Assembly: GCF_040901545.1 (NCBI RefSeq)
Contig: NZ_JBBDYL010000063.1
Span: 1 to 12,653 of the forward strand
Direction: 5' to 3'
DNA from: Sulfuricaulis sp040901545
GTDB taxonomy: Bacteria > Pseudomonadota > Gammaproteobacteria > Acidiferrobacterales > Sulfurifustaceae
DNA length: 12,653 nt
Positions 1 to 4,837 of this stretch are shown here, piece after piece; position 1 is the stretch's first letter, and each line of letters opens with the position of its first letter. Both the position numbers and the translations under genes were made by a program. The notes under the pieces are model-generated. The model saw only the letters and a list, made by a program, of their open reading frames with translations, was not told where the DNA came from and did no database searches.

Positions 1-56
1 TATATTTTCTTTCACGCCCACTCTTCGCACCGCCTCATCATCAAGCATTTAATTCG

Positions 57-75
57 TAAATAGGGCACAGACCAC
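57..75. repeat. RAYT/REP-type terminal motif
   Basis: The stretch AAATAGGGCACAGACCACG resembles the AAATAGGG(G)ACAGACCACG motif that I associate with ends of RAYT (IS200-like) or REP elements in proteobacteria. No transposase gene is adjacent, so this would be a solo end. The first 121 bases hold nothing else that I recognise. The assignment rests on memory of the motif. Confidence 0.4.
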
Positions 76-121
76 GCTTTCCTTCTCACACGATTCAACC
101 AATCCACCGCAGGACAAACTC

Positions 122-283
122 ATGAGCAACTTACCCCCATGCCCCCAATGCGGCTCGGCCTACACCTACGAAGATCGAGACATGTTCGTCTGCCCGGAAT
201 GCGCGTCCGCCTTCCTGCGTCCGGCCTCATATTCAACCTTTATATCGAGGGCTGACCGGCATGGGTATCGCGGTATAGTCTGA
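122..283 (+). pseudogene. Truncated PhnA/YjdM-type zinc-ribbon protein (N-terminus only)
   Basis: This 53-aa reading frame opens with MSNLPPCPQCGSAYTYEDRD. It has two CxxC pairs (Cys7/Cys10 and Cys24/Cys27) and closely matches the N-terminal zinc ribbon of E. coli YjdM (formerly PhnA), which is about 110 aa. After about residue 30 the match stops and an unrelated tail (PASYSTFISRADRHGYRGIV) runs to a stop. The downstream beta-rich YjdM domain is missing. A weak AGGA lies about 8 bases before the ATG. I read it as a gene cut by rearrangement, although a free zinc-ribbon miniprotein cannot be excluded. The zinc-ribbon call is firm and any function is unknown. Confidence 0.6.
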
Positions 284-308
284 TTTCGGTAATCAGCTCA
301 TCGCCCAT

Positions 309-336
309 TTTACTCTATACCACTTAGTGCTATAGT
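309..336 (+). promoter_or_regulatory. Promoter and palindromic operator of the RelE-like/HTH operon
   Basis: A -35-like TTTACT (309-314) and a -10-like TATAGT (331-336) are separated by 16 bp. Positions 315-335 form a near-perfect palindrome centred on TATACCACTTAGTGCTATA; 18 of 20 arm positions pair. It fills the spacer and overlaps the -10, which is the usual place for autorepression by the HTH antitoxin. The leader to the ATG at 352 would be only about 9 nt and has no Shine-Dalgarno sequence. Confidence 0.65.
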
Positions 337-351
337 AATACTTGTCCTCGG

Positions 352-729
352 ATGAACCTATACAAAACCAAATGGTTTCACCGTTGGGCTGCTAGAGAAG
401 GGCTTACCGATGCCGCTTTGTGGACGGCCGTTATGGAGTTGGAGCAGGGTCTGGCTGATGCGCTCGGAGGTAATGTGTATAAGAAACGCATTGGCCTTCC
501 GGGTCGCGGTAAACGTGGCAGTGTCCGCACTTTAATTGCATTCAGACAAGGCGAGAGGGCGTTTTTCATGTACGGCTACCCGAAAAATGAGCGGGCCAAT
601 ATCAGCAACGATGATTTAAAGGCTTTGCGATTGTTGGCCAAGGAGTTGCTGGGCTATAACGAACAGGGCTTGGCCAAAGCTGTGAAAGCAGGCGAACTGA
701 TTGAGGTTAATGACGATGGCAAAACATAA
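352..729 (+). CDS. RelE-like toxin (PF06296 type) of a type II TA module
   Basis: The 125-aa protein starts MNLYKTKWFHRWAAREGL and contains KKRIGLPGRGKRGSVRTL, FRQGERAFFMYGYPKNERANI and a C-terminal helix ending AKAVKAGELIE. These are hallmarks of the RelE-like toxins of PF06296, which form pairs with the toxin gene first and an HTH antitoxin second. Such toxins are expected to cut mRNA on the ribosome; that is family knowledge and is not shown here. The length is full. The gene overlaps the HTH antitoxin at its 3' end, and a palindromic operator sits just upstream. The ATG at 352 has no Shine-Dalgarno sequence but lies about 9 nt after the predicted transcription start. The frame looks undamaged. 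Confidence 0.8.
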   Translation: MNLYKTKWFHRWAAREGLTDAALWTAVMELEQGLADALGGNVYKKRIGLPGRGKRGSVRTLIAFRQGERAFFMYGYPKNERANISNDDLKALRLLAKELLGYNEQGLAKAVKAGELIEVNDDGKT

Positions 730-1030
730 ATCTGTGCTGAAAGTGGTGCACGAGACCGCCCGCGGTCTGCGCAAAGCCGGTTTGATGGAAACTAAAACGA
801 TGCGCGAGTTTGACGTGCTGTGCCTGCCTCGGGTCAAAGAATACACGGCCACGCAGATCAAGCGCATTCGCGAACGCAACAAAGCGAGTCAGGCCGTGTT
901 CGCCGCGTATCTCAATACCAGCGTTTCGACCGTTCAGAAGTGGGAACGTGGTGAAAAAAAACCTAATGGGCCTTCGCTGAAATTGCTGAGTCTGGTCGAA
1001 TCCAGAGGGCTTCAGGTGCTCGCTGCATAG
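716..1030 (+). CDS. HTH (XRE/HigA-like) antitoxin partner of the 352-729 toxin
   Basis: The 104-aa protein has an XRE-type helix-turn-helix at about residues 46-100 (IKRIRERNKASQAVFAAYL, then VSTVQKWERGEKKP). The N-terminal half (VLKVVHETARGLRKAGLM) is the part likely to contact the toxin. Antitoxins paired with PF06296 toxins have this build. The ATG at 716 overlaps the toxin gene by 14 bp and follows GAGG (703-706) at 9 nt. An ATG at 710 and a TTG at 701 are in frame but worse placed relative to that ribosome site. The overlap points to translational coupling. The protein should bind the toxin and repress the shared promoter through the palindrome at 315-335. The C-terminus is intact. Confidence 0.8.
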   Translation: MAKHKSVLKVVHETARGLRKAGLMETKTMREFDVLCLPRVKEYTATQIKRIRERNKASQAVFAAYLNTSVSTVQKWERGEKKPNGPSLKLLSLVESRGLQVLAA

Positions 1031-1047
1031 TAATACCGGGGCCAGCG

Positions 1048-1098
1048 CGCCGGGGCAACCCGAAAATCAACACCGTGATGGCTCTGCTGTGGGCCAGA
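1048..1098 (+). pseudogene. C-terminal remnant of an addiction-module HTH antitoxin
   Basis: Read in frame from 1048, the bases encode RRGNPKINTVMALLWA. This matches the C-terminal part of the antitoxin at 9460-9750 (RGNPKIDTVMALLRAMG) nearly residue for residue, and the DNA of the two stretches is also alike. The match ends about where AAAAGGGGACG (1110-1120) begins. There is no start codon or N-terminal domain, so this is debris from a lost TA module lying just after an intact one. Confidence 0.6.
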
Positions 1099-1109
1099 AA
1101 ACCGAGGGG

Positions 1110-1120
1110 AAAAGGGGACG
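1110..1120. repeat. AAAAGGGGACG element-end motif
   Basis: AAAAGGGGACG recurs at 4771 and, slightly altered, at 6610. Here it marks the point where homology to the antitoxin tail stops. I associate this string with RAYT/REP element ends, without proof. Confidence 0.35.
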
Positions 1121-1189
1121 CTTCCCTTATTTCTCTGACGGAGGCGCCGGAAACTTGCGCCCAATTCGTTTTGTTTACCTGAATTGCTG

Positions 1190-1378
1190 TCAGTACCTCC
1201 GAAACTGTCCAACCACCGAACAGTGACCACCCTCACCCTACCCTCTCCCTGAGGGAGAGGGTAAACGGATGTGCTCGCCTTTCGGGCGGATGACCGGATA
1301 GGACTTGTTCTCCAGCCTCAACACAACCCGGCCGCGCTCGCGGTCCAGCCGCTTCAGCGTGAATTCGTTATCCACGAT
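1190..1378 (-). pseudogene. lexA 3' fragment interrupted by a hairpin repeat
   Basis: On the minus strand this encodes IVDNEFTLKRLDRERGRVV and then LENKSYPVIRPKGE, nearly identical to the C-terminal third of the LexA at 2504-3079. It includes the catalytic-lysine segment FTLKRL. After PKGE the frame runs into a hairpin repeat (1241-1261), and then VVGQFRRY and a stop (1190-1192) resume the lexA ending. On the other side homology stops at about 1378, close to the junction repeat. No HTH, cleavage site or catalytic serine remains, so it cannot be a working repressor. Confidence 0.75.
1241..1261. repeat. Palindromic REP-like hairpin inserted in the lexA fragment
   Basis: The arms CCCTCTCCCT and AGGGAGAGGG pair perfectly around a single G. 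The preceding CCCTCACCCTA belongs to the same very common proteobacterial dispersed repeat. It replaces the part of lexA that would encode the residues around EIFG. Confidence 0.7.
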
Positions 1379-1395
1379 CGTGCACAAGTGCGGGG

Positions 1396-1450
1396 TCAGG
1401 TCTTGCATTAGCACATTCCTCTCCAGCAACGAAAAATCAGGGGCAACTCA
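1396..1450. repeat. Junction repeat, copy 1 (TCAGGTCTTGCATTAGCACA...)
   Basis: These 55 bp match 2357-2411 at 52 of 55 positions. A shorter version lies at 12305-12326. The reverse complement ends in TGCAAGACCTGACCCC, a string I associate with ends of RAYT-type elements. It separates the lexA fragment on the left from the aminotransferase fragment on the right. Confidence 0.7.
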
Positions 1451-1570
1451 GACCACGGTTTCTGTCGGAGTGGTCCGTTAAGCGATGGCTTATCTTTCAA
1501 TCCGATCGCCTTCCTGCGGCTTGCGCTAGCCAACCACCCACTCCAACGCCCGGTCGAGCTGCTCCATCGG
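1450..1570 (-). pseudogene. 3' fragment of a class V aminotransferase plus downstream DNA
   Basis: On the minus strand, 1570-1526 reads MEQLDRALEWVVG followed by a stop. This matches the end of the aminotransferase at 10773-11915 (LEQLDRALDLVVG, stop). The following roughly 75 bp (1450-1525) also resemble the DNA after that gene (10692-10772), including the GGCTTATC...CCGAT hairpin. Only the last 13 codons of the gene remain. Confidence 0.65.
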
Positions 1571-1586
1571 CGGGGGTGTACGGGTC

Positions 1587-1615
1587 TTGCCATATCTCAG
1601 AATGAGATATACACT
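1587..1615 (+). promoter_or_regulatory. Promoter and operator of higBA
   Basis: TTGCCA (1587-1592), 17 bp, then TACACT (1610-1615) form a plausible sigma-70 promoter. The spacer is filled by the inverted repeat ATATCTCAGAATGAGATAT (1592-1610), with 8-bp perfect arms around GAA. The GTG start codon is 6 nt after the -10, so transcription would begin at or next to it. HigA is the expected repressor. Confidence 0.65.
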
Positions 1616-1621
1616 TCAACG

Positions 1622-1909
1622 GTGCATGTCATAACGCGAAAGCGACTGCGGGAGTTCGCCGCCAAGCACAGGGAGGCGGAGGAGCCGCTCAGCGTTTGGT
1701 ATGTCATCATGTCCAGGACCGATTTTGGCTCGTTTGCCGAGCTTAAGCGGGTCTTCGGGTCGTTGGACAAGGTAGGGAGGTTCACCGTCTTCGACATCGG
1801 TGGAAACAAGTTCAGGCTGATTGCGGCGATTCATTACAATCGGAAGAAGGTGTACATCCGGCAGGTACTTACGCATGCTGAGTATGATCAAGACAAGTGG
1901 AAGGACTAA
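1622..1909 (+). CDS. higB: HigB-family mRNA interferase toxin
   Basis: This 95-aa protein is a textbook HigB_toxin (PF09907): MHVITRKRLREFAAKH, AEEPLSVWY, VGRFTVFDIGGNKFRLIAAI, and the ending YIRQVLTHAEYDQDKWKD. Members cut mRNAs in association with ribosomes. The length is normal. The start is a GTG. No Shine-Dalgarno sequence precedes it, but it lies 6 nt after the predicted -10, so the message may be leaderless. The stop (1907-1909) is 2 nt from the antitoxin ATG. Toxin-first order is typical of higBA. No damage is visible. Confidence 0.9.
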   Translation: MHVITRKRLREFAAKHREAEEPLSVWYVIMSRTDFGSFAELKRVFGSLDKVGRFTVFDIGGNKFRLIAAIHYNRKKVYIRQVLTHAEYDQDKWKD

Positions 1910-1911
1910 TT

Positions 1912-2322
1912 ATGCTGGCCAATAAAATGAAGGAAGTCGTTCGGGAGTACCGCCGGCTGCGGGCCGTGGTGCCGCTCGGCACCTTGCGCACGAAGAAGGA
2001 GTACGAGCGCGCGGTCGGGCTGTTGGATGCGATCCTCGACGAGATCGGGGACGACGAGAAGCATCCGCTGGCGGAACTTGCCGACGCGATCGGTGTCTTT
2101 GTCGCGAAGTACGAGGACGAGCACGTGCGCCTCGTGGCCGCCAAGCCCGCGGCGGTGTTGAAGTTTCTCATGCGTGAACACGGGCTGCGGCAATCCGACT
2201 TTTCGGAGATCGGTACCCAAGGTGTTGTGTCGGAGGTGTTGGCGGGCAAGCGGGAGCTGAACACGCGGCAGATCAAGCGGCTTGCCAAGCGCTTCGGTGT
2301 TTCGCCCGCGGTGTTTATCTGA
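1912..2322 (+). CDS. higA: HigA-type antitoxin with C-terminal XRE helix-turn-helix
   Basis: The 136-aa protein has a helical N-terminal part (residues 1-75) and a C-terminal XRE HTH (about 80-131: LKFLMREHGLRQSDF, VVSEVLAGKRELNTRQIKRL, RFGVSPAVF). This matches the long HigA antitoxins that follow PF09907 HigB toxins. The ATG at 1912 follows AAGGAC (1901-1906), a good ribosome site; an in-frame GTG at 1897 inside the toxin gene is less likely. The protein should neutralise HigB and repress through the palindrome at 1592-1610. The gene is intact. Confidence 0.88.
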   Translation: MLANKMKEVVREYRRLRAVVPLGTLRTKKEYERAVGLLDAILDEIGDDEKHPLAELADAIGVFVAKYEDEHVRLVAAKPAAVLKFLMREHGLRQSDFSEIGTQGVVSEVLAGKRELNTRQIKRLAKRFGVSPAVFI

Positions 2323-2356
2323 TTTCAACCCGGTGGCGGGGTCTGCAGTGGCGGGA

Positions 2357-2411
2357 TCAGGTCTTGCATTAGCACATTCCTCTCCAGCAACAAAAAATCT
2401 GGTGCAACTCA
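2357..2411. repeat. Junction repeat, copy 2
   Basis: This copy matches 1396-1450 at 52 of 55 positions. It lies 34 bp after the higA stop and 92 bp before the end of lexA. The rest of the 2323-2503 gap is AT-richer DNA in which I recognise nothing else. Confidence 0.7.
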
Positions 2412-2503
2412 ACATGATTTAAAAATACGCAGCTATAAACTTTAACCACCAAGCTAAAAGTGACCGGGCGCGCGTGGGTAGTATTTCTTAGTACTCCTAA
2501 ACA

Positions 2504-3079
2504 TTATCGGTACTTCCGAATTTGCCCAACCACCACCCCGAAAATCTCAAGCTCGCCTTTCGGGCGGATGACCGGATAGGCCTTGTTCTCCGGCTTCAGC
2601 ACGATCCGACCGCGTTCGCGGTCGAGCCGCTTCAGCGTGAATTCGTTGTCCACGATGGCGACGACAATATCACCCGCATTCGCGTTGGTGCGCTTTTCCA
2701 CAACGACGATGTCGTTGGCGTGAATGCCGGCATCAATCATCGAGTCGCCTTTCACGCGGATCAGAACCGTCTTTGACGGGTGCGGCAGCAGATAGTCATC
2801 AATCGTCAGAATGTCCGGCCCCAGATCCGCCGCCGGGGCAGGCATGCCCGCCCGGACGCTTTCAGCAAAGGGCCGCTCGAAAAACCGTCGTCCGGGTTTG
2901 AGCCGCTTGCCCGGCGTGCTTTCCAGAAAGCCTTCGCCCTTCAGCCGCAAGACCATGTCCGCCACCGAGGCCTTCGAGGCCAGTCCAACAAGCTTGCCAA
3001 TGGTGGAATAGGACGGCAGCACCCGGTGCCGGGCGTAGTAGTCCTGGAGCTTGGTGAGGTATTGACCGTCAGTGGACAT
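2504..3079 (-). CDS. lexA: LexA-type repressor (HTH plus S24 self-cleaving domain)
   Basis: The 191-aa protein has an N-terminal winged-helix-like half (about residues 5-60) and a C-terminal S24 peptidase domain. An Ala77-Gly78 cleavage site lies in SVRAGMPAPA. The catalytic Ser113 sits in VKGDSMIDAGI and Lys150 in FTLKRL, in the order and spacing of E. coli LexA (about 200 aa). It should repress damage-inducible genes and cleave itself when RecA filaments form. The ATG (3077-3079) has no Shine-Dalgarno sequence and lies 6 nt after a good -10, so it may be leaderless. A GAAC-N4-GTTC palindrome fills its promoter. It could be a second, island-borne LexA and not the chromosomal one, because fragments of close relatives occur at both ends of the window. 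Confidence 0.88.
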   Translation of the reverse strand: MSTDGQYLTKLQDYYARHRVLPSYSTIGKLVGLASKASVADMVLRLKGEGFLESTPGKRLKPGRRFFERPFAESVRAGMPAPAADLGPDILTIDDYLLPHPSKTVLIRVKGDSMIDAGIHANDIVVVEKRTNANAGDIVVAIVDNEFTLKRLDRERGRIVLKPENKAYPVIRPKGELEIFGVVVGQIRKYR

Positions 3080-3085
3080 GGGGAT

Positions 3086-3114
3086 ACGCTACCGAACGAT
3101 CGTTCGCCGGTCAA
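3086..3114 (-). promoter_or_regulatory. lexA promoter with SOS-box-like operator
   Basis: Read on the minus strand: TTGACC (3114-3109), 17 bp, TAGCGT (3091-3086), 6 nt, ATG. The spacer holds CGAACGATCGTTCG (3093-3106), a perfect 14-bp palindrome. It fits the GAAC-N4-GTTC pattern known for Gram-positive LexA and not the CTGT-N8-ACAG box of E. coli. LexA autoregulation is the obvious reading. I saw no second GAAC-N4-GTTC site in the window. Confidence 0.75.
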
Positions 3115-3146
3115 GATTGGTTGTGGGATTTCGTCAGGAGGGTGGC

Positions 3147-3254
3147 ATGAAAGCCGAGAGACCGGGGGAAAGTACCGAGGAGGCGGTACGTTTAGGGTCA
3201 CATTTTGTGACCTTCATGTTGGGGTGGCCTGAGTCGCGTTACAGAGGGGGCTAG
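3147..3254 (+). CDS. Possible 35-aa ORF divergent from lexA
   Basis: An ATG preceded by AGGAGG (3137-3142, 4-nt spacing) opens MKAERPGESTEEAVRLGSHF and ends after 35 codons at a TAG. I recognise no family. It is divergent from lexA, and the lexA operator (3093-3106) lies 41 bp upstream, so it could be under LexA control. The palindrome GGTCACATTTTGTGACC falls inside it. It could equally be the leftover start of a lost gene, or chance. The strong ribosome site is the only positive evidence. Confidence 0.25.
   Translation: MKAERPGESTEEAVRLGSHFVTFMLGWPESRYRGG
3196..3212. promoter_or_regulatory. Inverted repeat upstream of the ORF6N gene (possible operator)
   Basis: GGTCACATTTTGTGACC has perfect 7-bp arms around TTT and lies about 90 bp before the ORF6N start. 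Its pattern, GTCRCA-W3-TGYGAC, is shared with the longer inverted repeat inside the ORF6N gene at 3517-3543, which suggests one binding protein for both. Confidence 0.5.
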
Positions 3255-3301
3255 GACGAATCCATCGGCCTTATGCAGTGCCGAGAGGAAGGGAAAACAA
3301 C

Positions 3302-3862
3302 ATGGAGAAACAAATGAAAAAGCTCAAGGGCATCATCCCGATTGAGCGTATCGCAGATCAGATTTACACCGTACGCGAGAAACGGGTCATGCTGGACACC
3401 GATCTGGCCCGGTTATATGGCGTGGCCACGCGGCGGCTGAACGAGCAGGTCAGACGCAACGCAGGCCGTTTCCCGGACGACTTTGCGTTTCAGTTGACGA
3501 ATCAGGAGCTTGCCAGCTTGATGTCGCAAAATGCGACATCAAGTGATGCGCGCCGCGGCCACGGCGGACGGCGCAAGCCGCCTCTGGTGTTCACCGAACA
3601 CGGCGCCATTATGGCCGCATCCGTGCTCAACTCTCCCCGCGCCGCCGAAGTCAGCGTATTTGTCGTACGAGCTTTTGTGAAGCTGCGCGAGTTGACCATG
3701 GCCCACAAGGAGATCCGGAAAAAGCTGGACGAGCTGGAACATAAAGTCACCGGGCATGACCAGGCCATAGCCGGTTTGATCAATGCGATTCGCGAGTTGA
3801 TGACCCCGCCGGAGCCGAAAAAGAAACGCCCCATCGGGTTTGCGCCGTGGAAAGATAAGTAG
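3302..3862 (+). CDS. ORF6N-domain (phage KilA-N-like) protein
   Basis: The 186-aa protein has the ORF6N domain (PF10543) at about residues 12-108: ERIADQIYTVREKRVMLDTD, LARLYGVATRRLNEQVRRN, GRFPDDFAFQLT, and GGRRKPPLVFTEHGAIMAAS. A helical, probably coiled-coil tail follows (KLRELTMAHKEIRKKLDELE) and then a basic end. ORF6N proteins are phage- or island-borne DNA-binding proteins, often called antirepressor-like, whose exact role is mostly unknown. The ATG at 3302 follows GAGAGGAAGGG, a strong ribosome site; a GTG at 3278 would precede that site. The next gene starts 6 nt after the stop, so the two form an operon. A 27-bp perfect inverted repeat lies inside the gene (residues 72-81). Confidence 0.85.
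   Translation: MEKQMKKLKGIIPIERIADQIYTVREKRVMLDTDLARLYGVATRRLNEQVRRNAGRFPDDFAFQLTNQELASLMSQNATSSDARRGHGGRRKPPLVFTEHGAIMAASVLNSPRAAEVSVFVVRAFVKLRELTMAHKEIRKKLDELEHKVTGHDQAIAGLINAIRELMTPPEPKKKRPIGFAPWKDK
3517..3543. promoter_or_regulatory. 27-bp perfect inverted repeat inside the ORF6N gene
   Basis: The arms CTTGATGTCGCA (3517-3528) and TGCGACATCAAG (3532-3543) pair over 12 bp around AAA. Chance is very unlikely for so long a perfect repeat in a window of this size. Its core, GTCGCA-AAA-TGCGAC, mirrors GTCACA-TTT-TGTGAC at 3196-3212. It may be an operator within the gene or an mRNA hairpin. Confidence 0.6.
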
Positions 3863-3868
3863 CAGCGG

Positions 3869-4618
3869 ATGGGCACCCAAAGCCGGATCGAATGGACCGA
3901 GCAAACTTGGAACCCCACGGTCGGATGCACGAAGATTTCGCCCGGTTGCAAGAACTGCTACGCCGAGACCATGGCCCGGCGCTTGCACGCCATGGGCATG
4001 CGCGGCTACGAGAACGGCTTCCGTTTAACACTGATGCCTGAACGTCTATCCGAACCGCTGGAGCGTCGGAAACCGGCGGTTTACTTCGTGAACTCCATGT
4101 CTGACTTGTTTCACGAAAAGGTACCGTTCGATTACATCCGCAAGGTGTTCGATGTAATGGCGCAGGCACATCAACACACATTTCAAGTGCTCACCAAACG
4201 CGCTGACCGCATGGCGGAATTCTGCGCCAGCGTCGTGATACCGCCTAATGTTTGGCTTGGCGTATCGGTCGAGAGCCGGAAACATGGCGTCCCGAGAATC
4301 GGTGTGTTGCGGGAAATCGAAACCAGCGTGCGTTTTCTGTCTATCGAGCCCCTGCTGGAGCACCTGGGCGAAATTGACCTGACGGGTATTCACTGGGCCA
4401 TTGTCGGCGGCGAGTCCGGCCCGAAGGCAATGCCGATGAAACGGGAATGGGTGGACGACATTAAACGACAATGTGACCGGGCTGGCGTGGCGTTCTTCTT
4501 CAAGCAGTGGGGCACTTGGGGCGCAGACGGCCAGAAGCGATCGAAGGGTGCGAACGGCCGGCGGTACCGCGGCAAGGTTTGGGACGCGATGCCAGCCTTA
4601 TCCACTGTAGCTTTCTGA
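3869..4618 (+). CDS. Phage Gp37/Gp68 family protein (DUF5131)
   Basis: The 249-aa protein carries the family signature (PF07505): IEWTEQTWNPTVGCTKISPG with three cysteines Cys20, Cys27 and Cys30 (C-x6-C-x2-C), and then YFVNSMSDLFHEKVP, FQVLTKRADRM, WLGVSVES, RFLSIEPLLEHL, WAIVGGESGP and VAFFFKQWG. The cysteine cluster suggests metal or iron-sulfur binding; the molecular function is not known to me. In other genomes the family often sits next to a three-Cys-motif partner (TcmP) gene, and none is present here. It starts 6 nt after the ORF6N stop, so the two are probably co-transcribed. The length is normal and the frame intact. Confidence 0.88.
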   Translation: MGTQSRIEWTEQTWNPTVGCTKISPGCKNCYAETMARRLHAMGMRGYENGFRLTLMPERLSEPLERRKPAVYFVNSMSDLFHEKVPFDYIRKVFDVMAQAHQHTFQVLTKRADRMAEFCASVVIPPNVWLGVSVESRKHGVPRIGVLREIETSVRFLSIEPLLEHLGEIDLTGIHWAIVGGESGPKAMPMKREWVDDIKRQCDRAGVAFFFKQWGTWGADGQKRSKGANGRRYRGKVWDAMPALSTVAF

Positions 4619-4662
4619 AGTAGCAATCAAGAAGTTCAGACTCCATTGAAGGAGGCGTAGAT

Positions 4663-4794
4663 ATGCCCGGTGCTTTTGCTCATATGTTAGCTGCTGAGAA
4701 AGCGAAGCAAACAGCAGAATCCAAAGGTCTTCATTCGATTGCTCGAAGTGCGCTTAAGTATCCTCAAAGTAAAAGGGGACGGATTAAAGATTGA
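4663..4794 (+). pseudogene. Truncated gene start (43 codons) ending in an element repeat
   Basis: A strong ribosome site (GAAGGAGG, 4648-4655) precedes an ATG opening MPGAFAHMLAAEKAKQTAES, which reads like the N-terminus of a larger protein. From about codon 36 the DNA becomes AAAAGGGGACGGATTAAAGATTGA (4771 on), a repeat also found at 6610, and the stop lies inside that repeat. So the gene was probably cut by whatever placed the repeat. The base composition is more AT-rich than that of its neighbours. The opening MPGAFAH vaguely recalls zinc-dependent phospholipase C-like proteins, but I cannot support that from 35 residues. Confidence 0.5.
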
Positions 4795-4797
4795 GCA
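4771..4797. repeat. Left copy of the repeat flanking the DUF2235 gene
   Basis: AAAAGGGGACGGA is followed by TTAAAGATTGAGCAGC. The counterpart at 6610-6641 reads AAAAGGGGCGGAGGGATTAAAGATTAAGCAGC, in the same orientation with small indels. The pair brackets the DUF2235 gene. Confidence 0.6.
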
Positions 4798-4837
4798 GCC
4801 TCAACTGAAGTCACAGGCCGGAAAGGGAGAAAATCCG

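Noticed and set aside
1238..1429. 63-codon minus-strand ORF joining the junction repeat to the lexA fragment, with GAGAGGA and an ATG supplied by the repeat
   Set aside because: It contains only the lexA tail without serine or DNA-binding parts and runs into the hairpin repeat. An expressed product is unlikely.
2488..2502. TTAGTACTCCTAA near the lexA 3' end as another LexA box
   Set aside because: It lies downstream of lexA with no gene start nearby and does not match the GAAC-N4-GTTC operator.
2831..2856. GC-rich inverted repeat (GGGCAGGCATGCCC) in lexA
   Set aside because: It lies inside well-conserved coding sequence near the cleavage site and is explained by codon usage.
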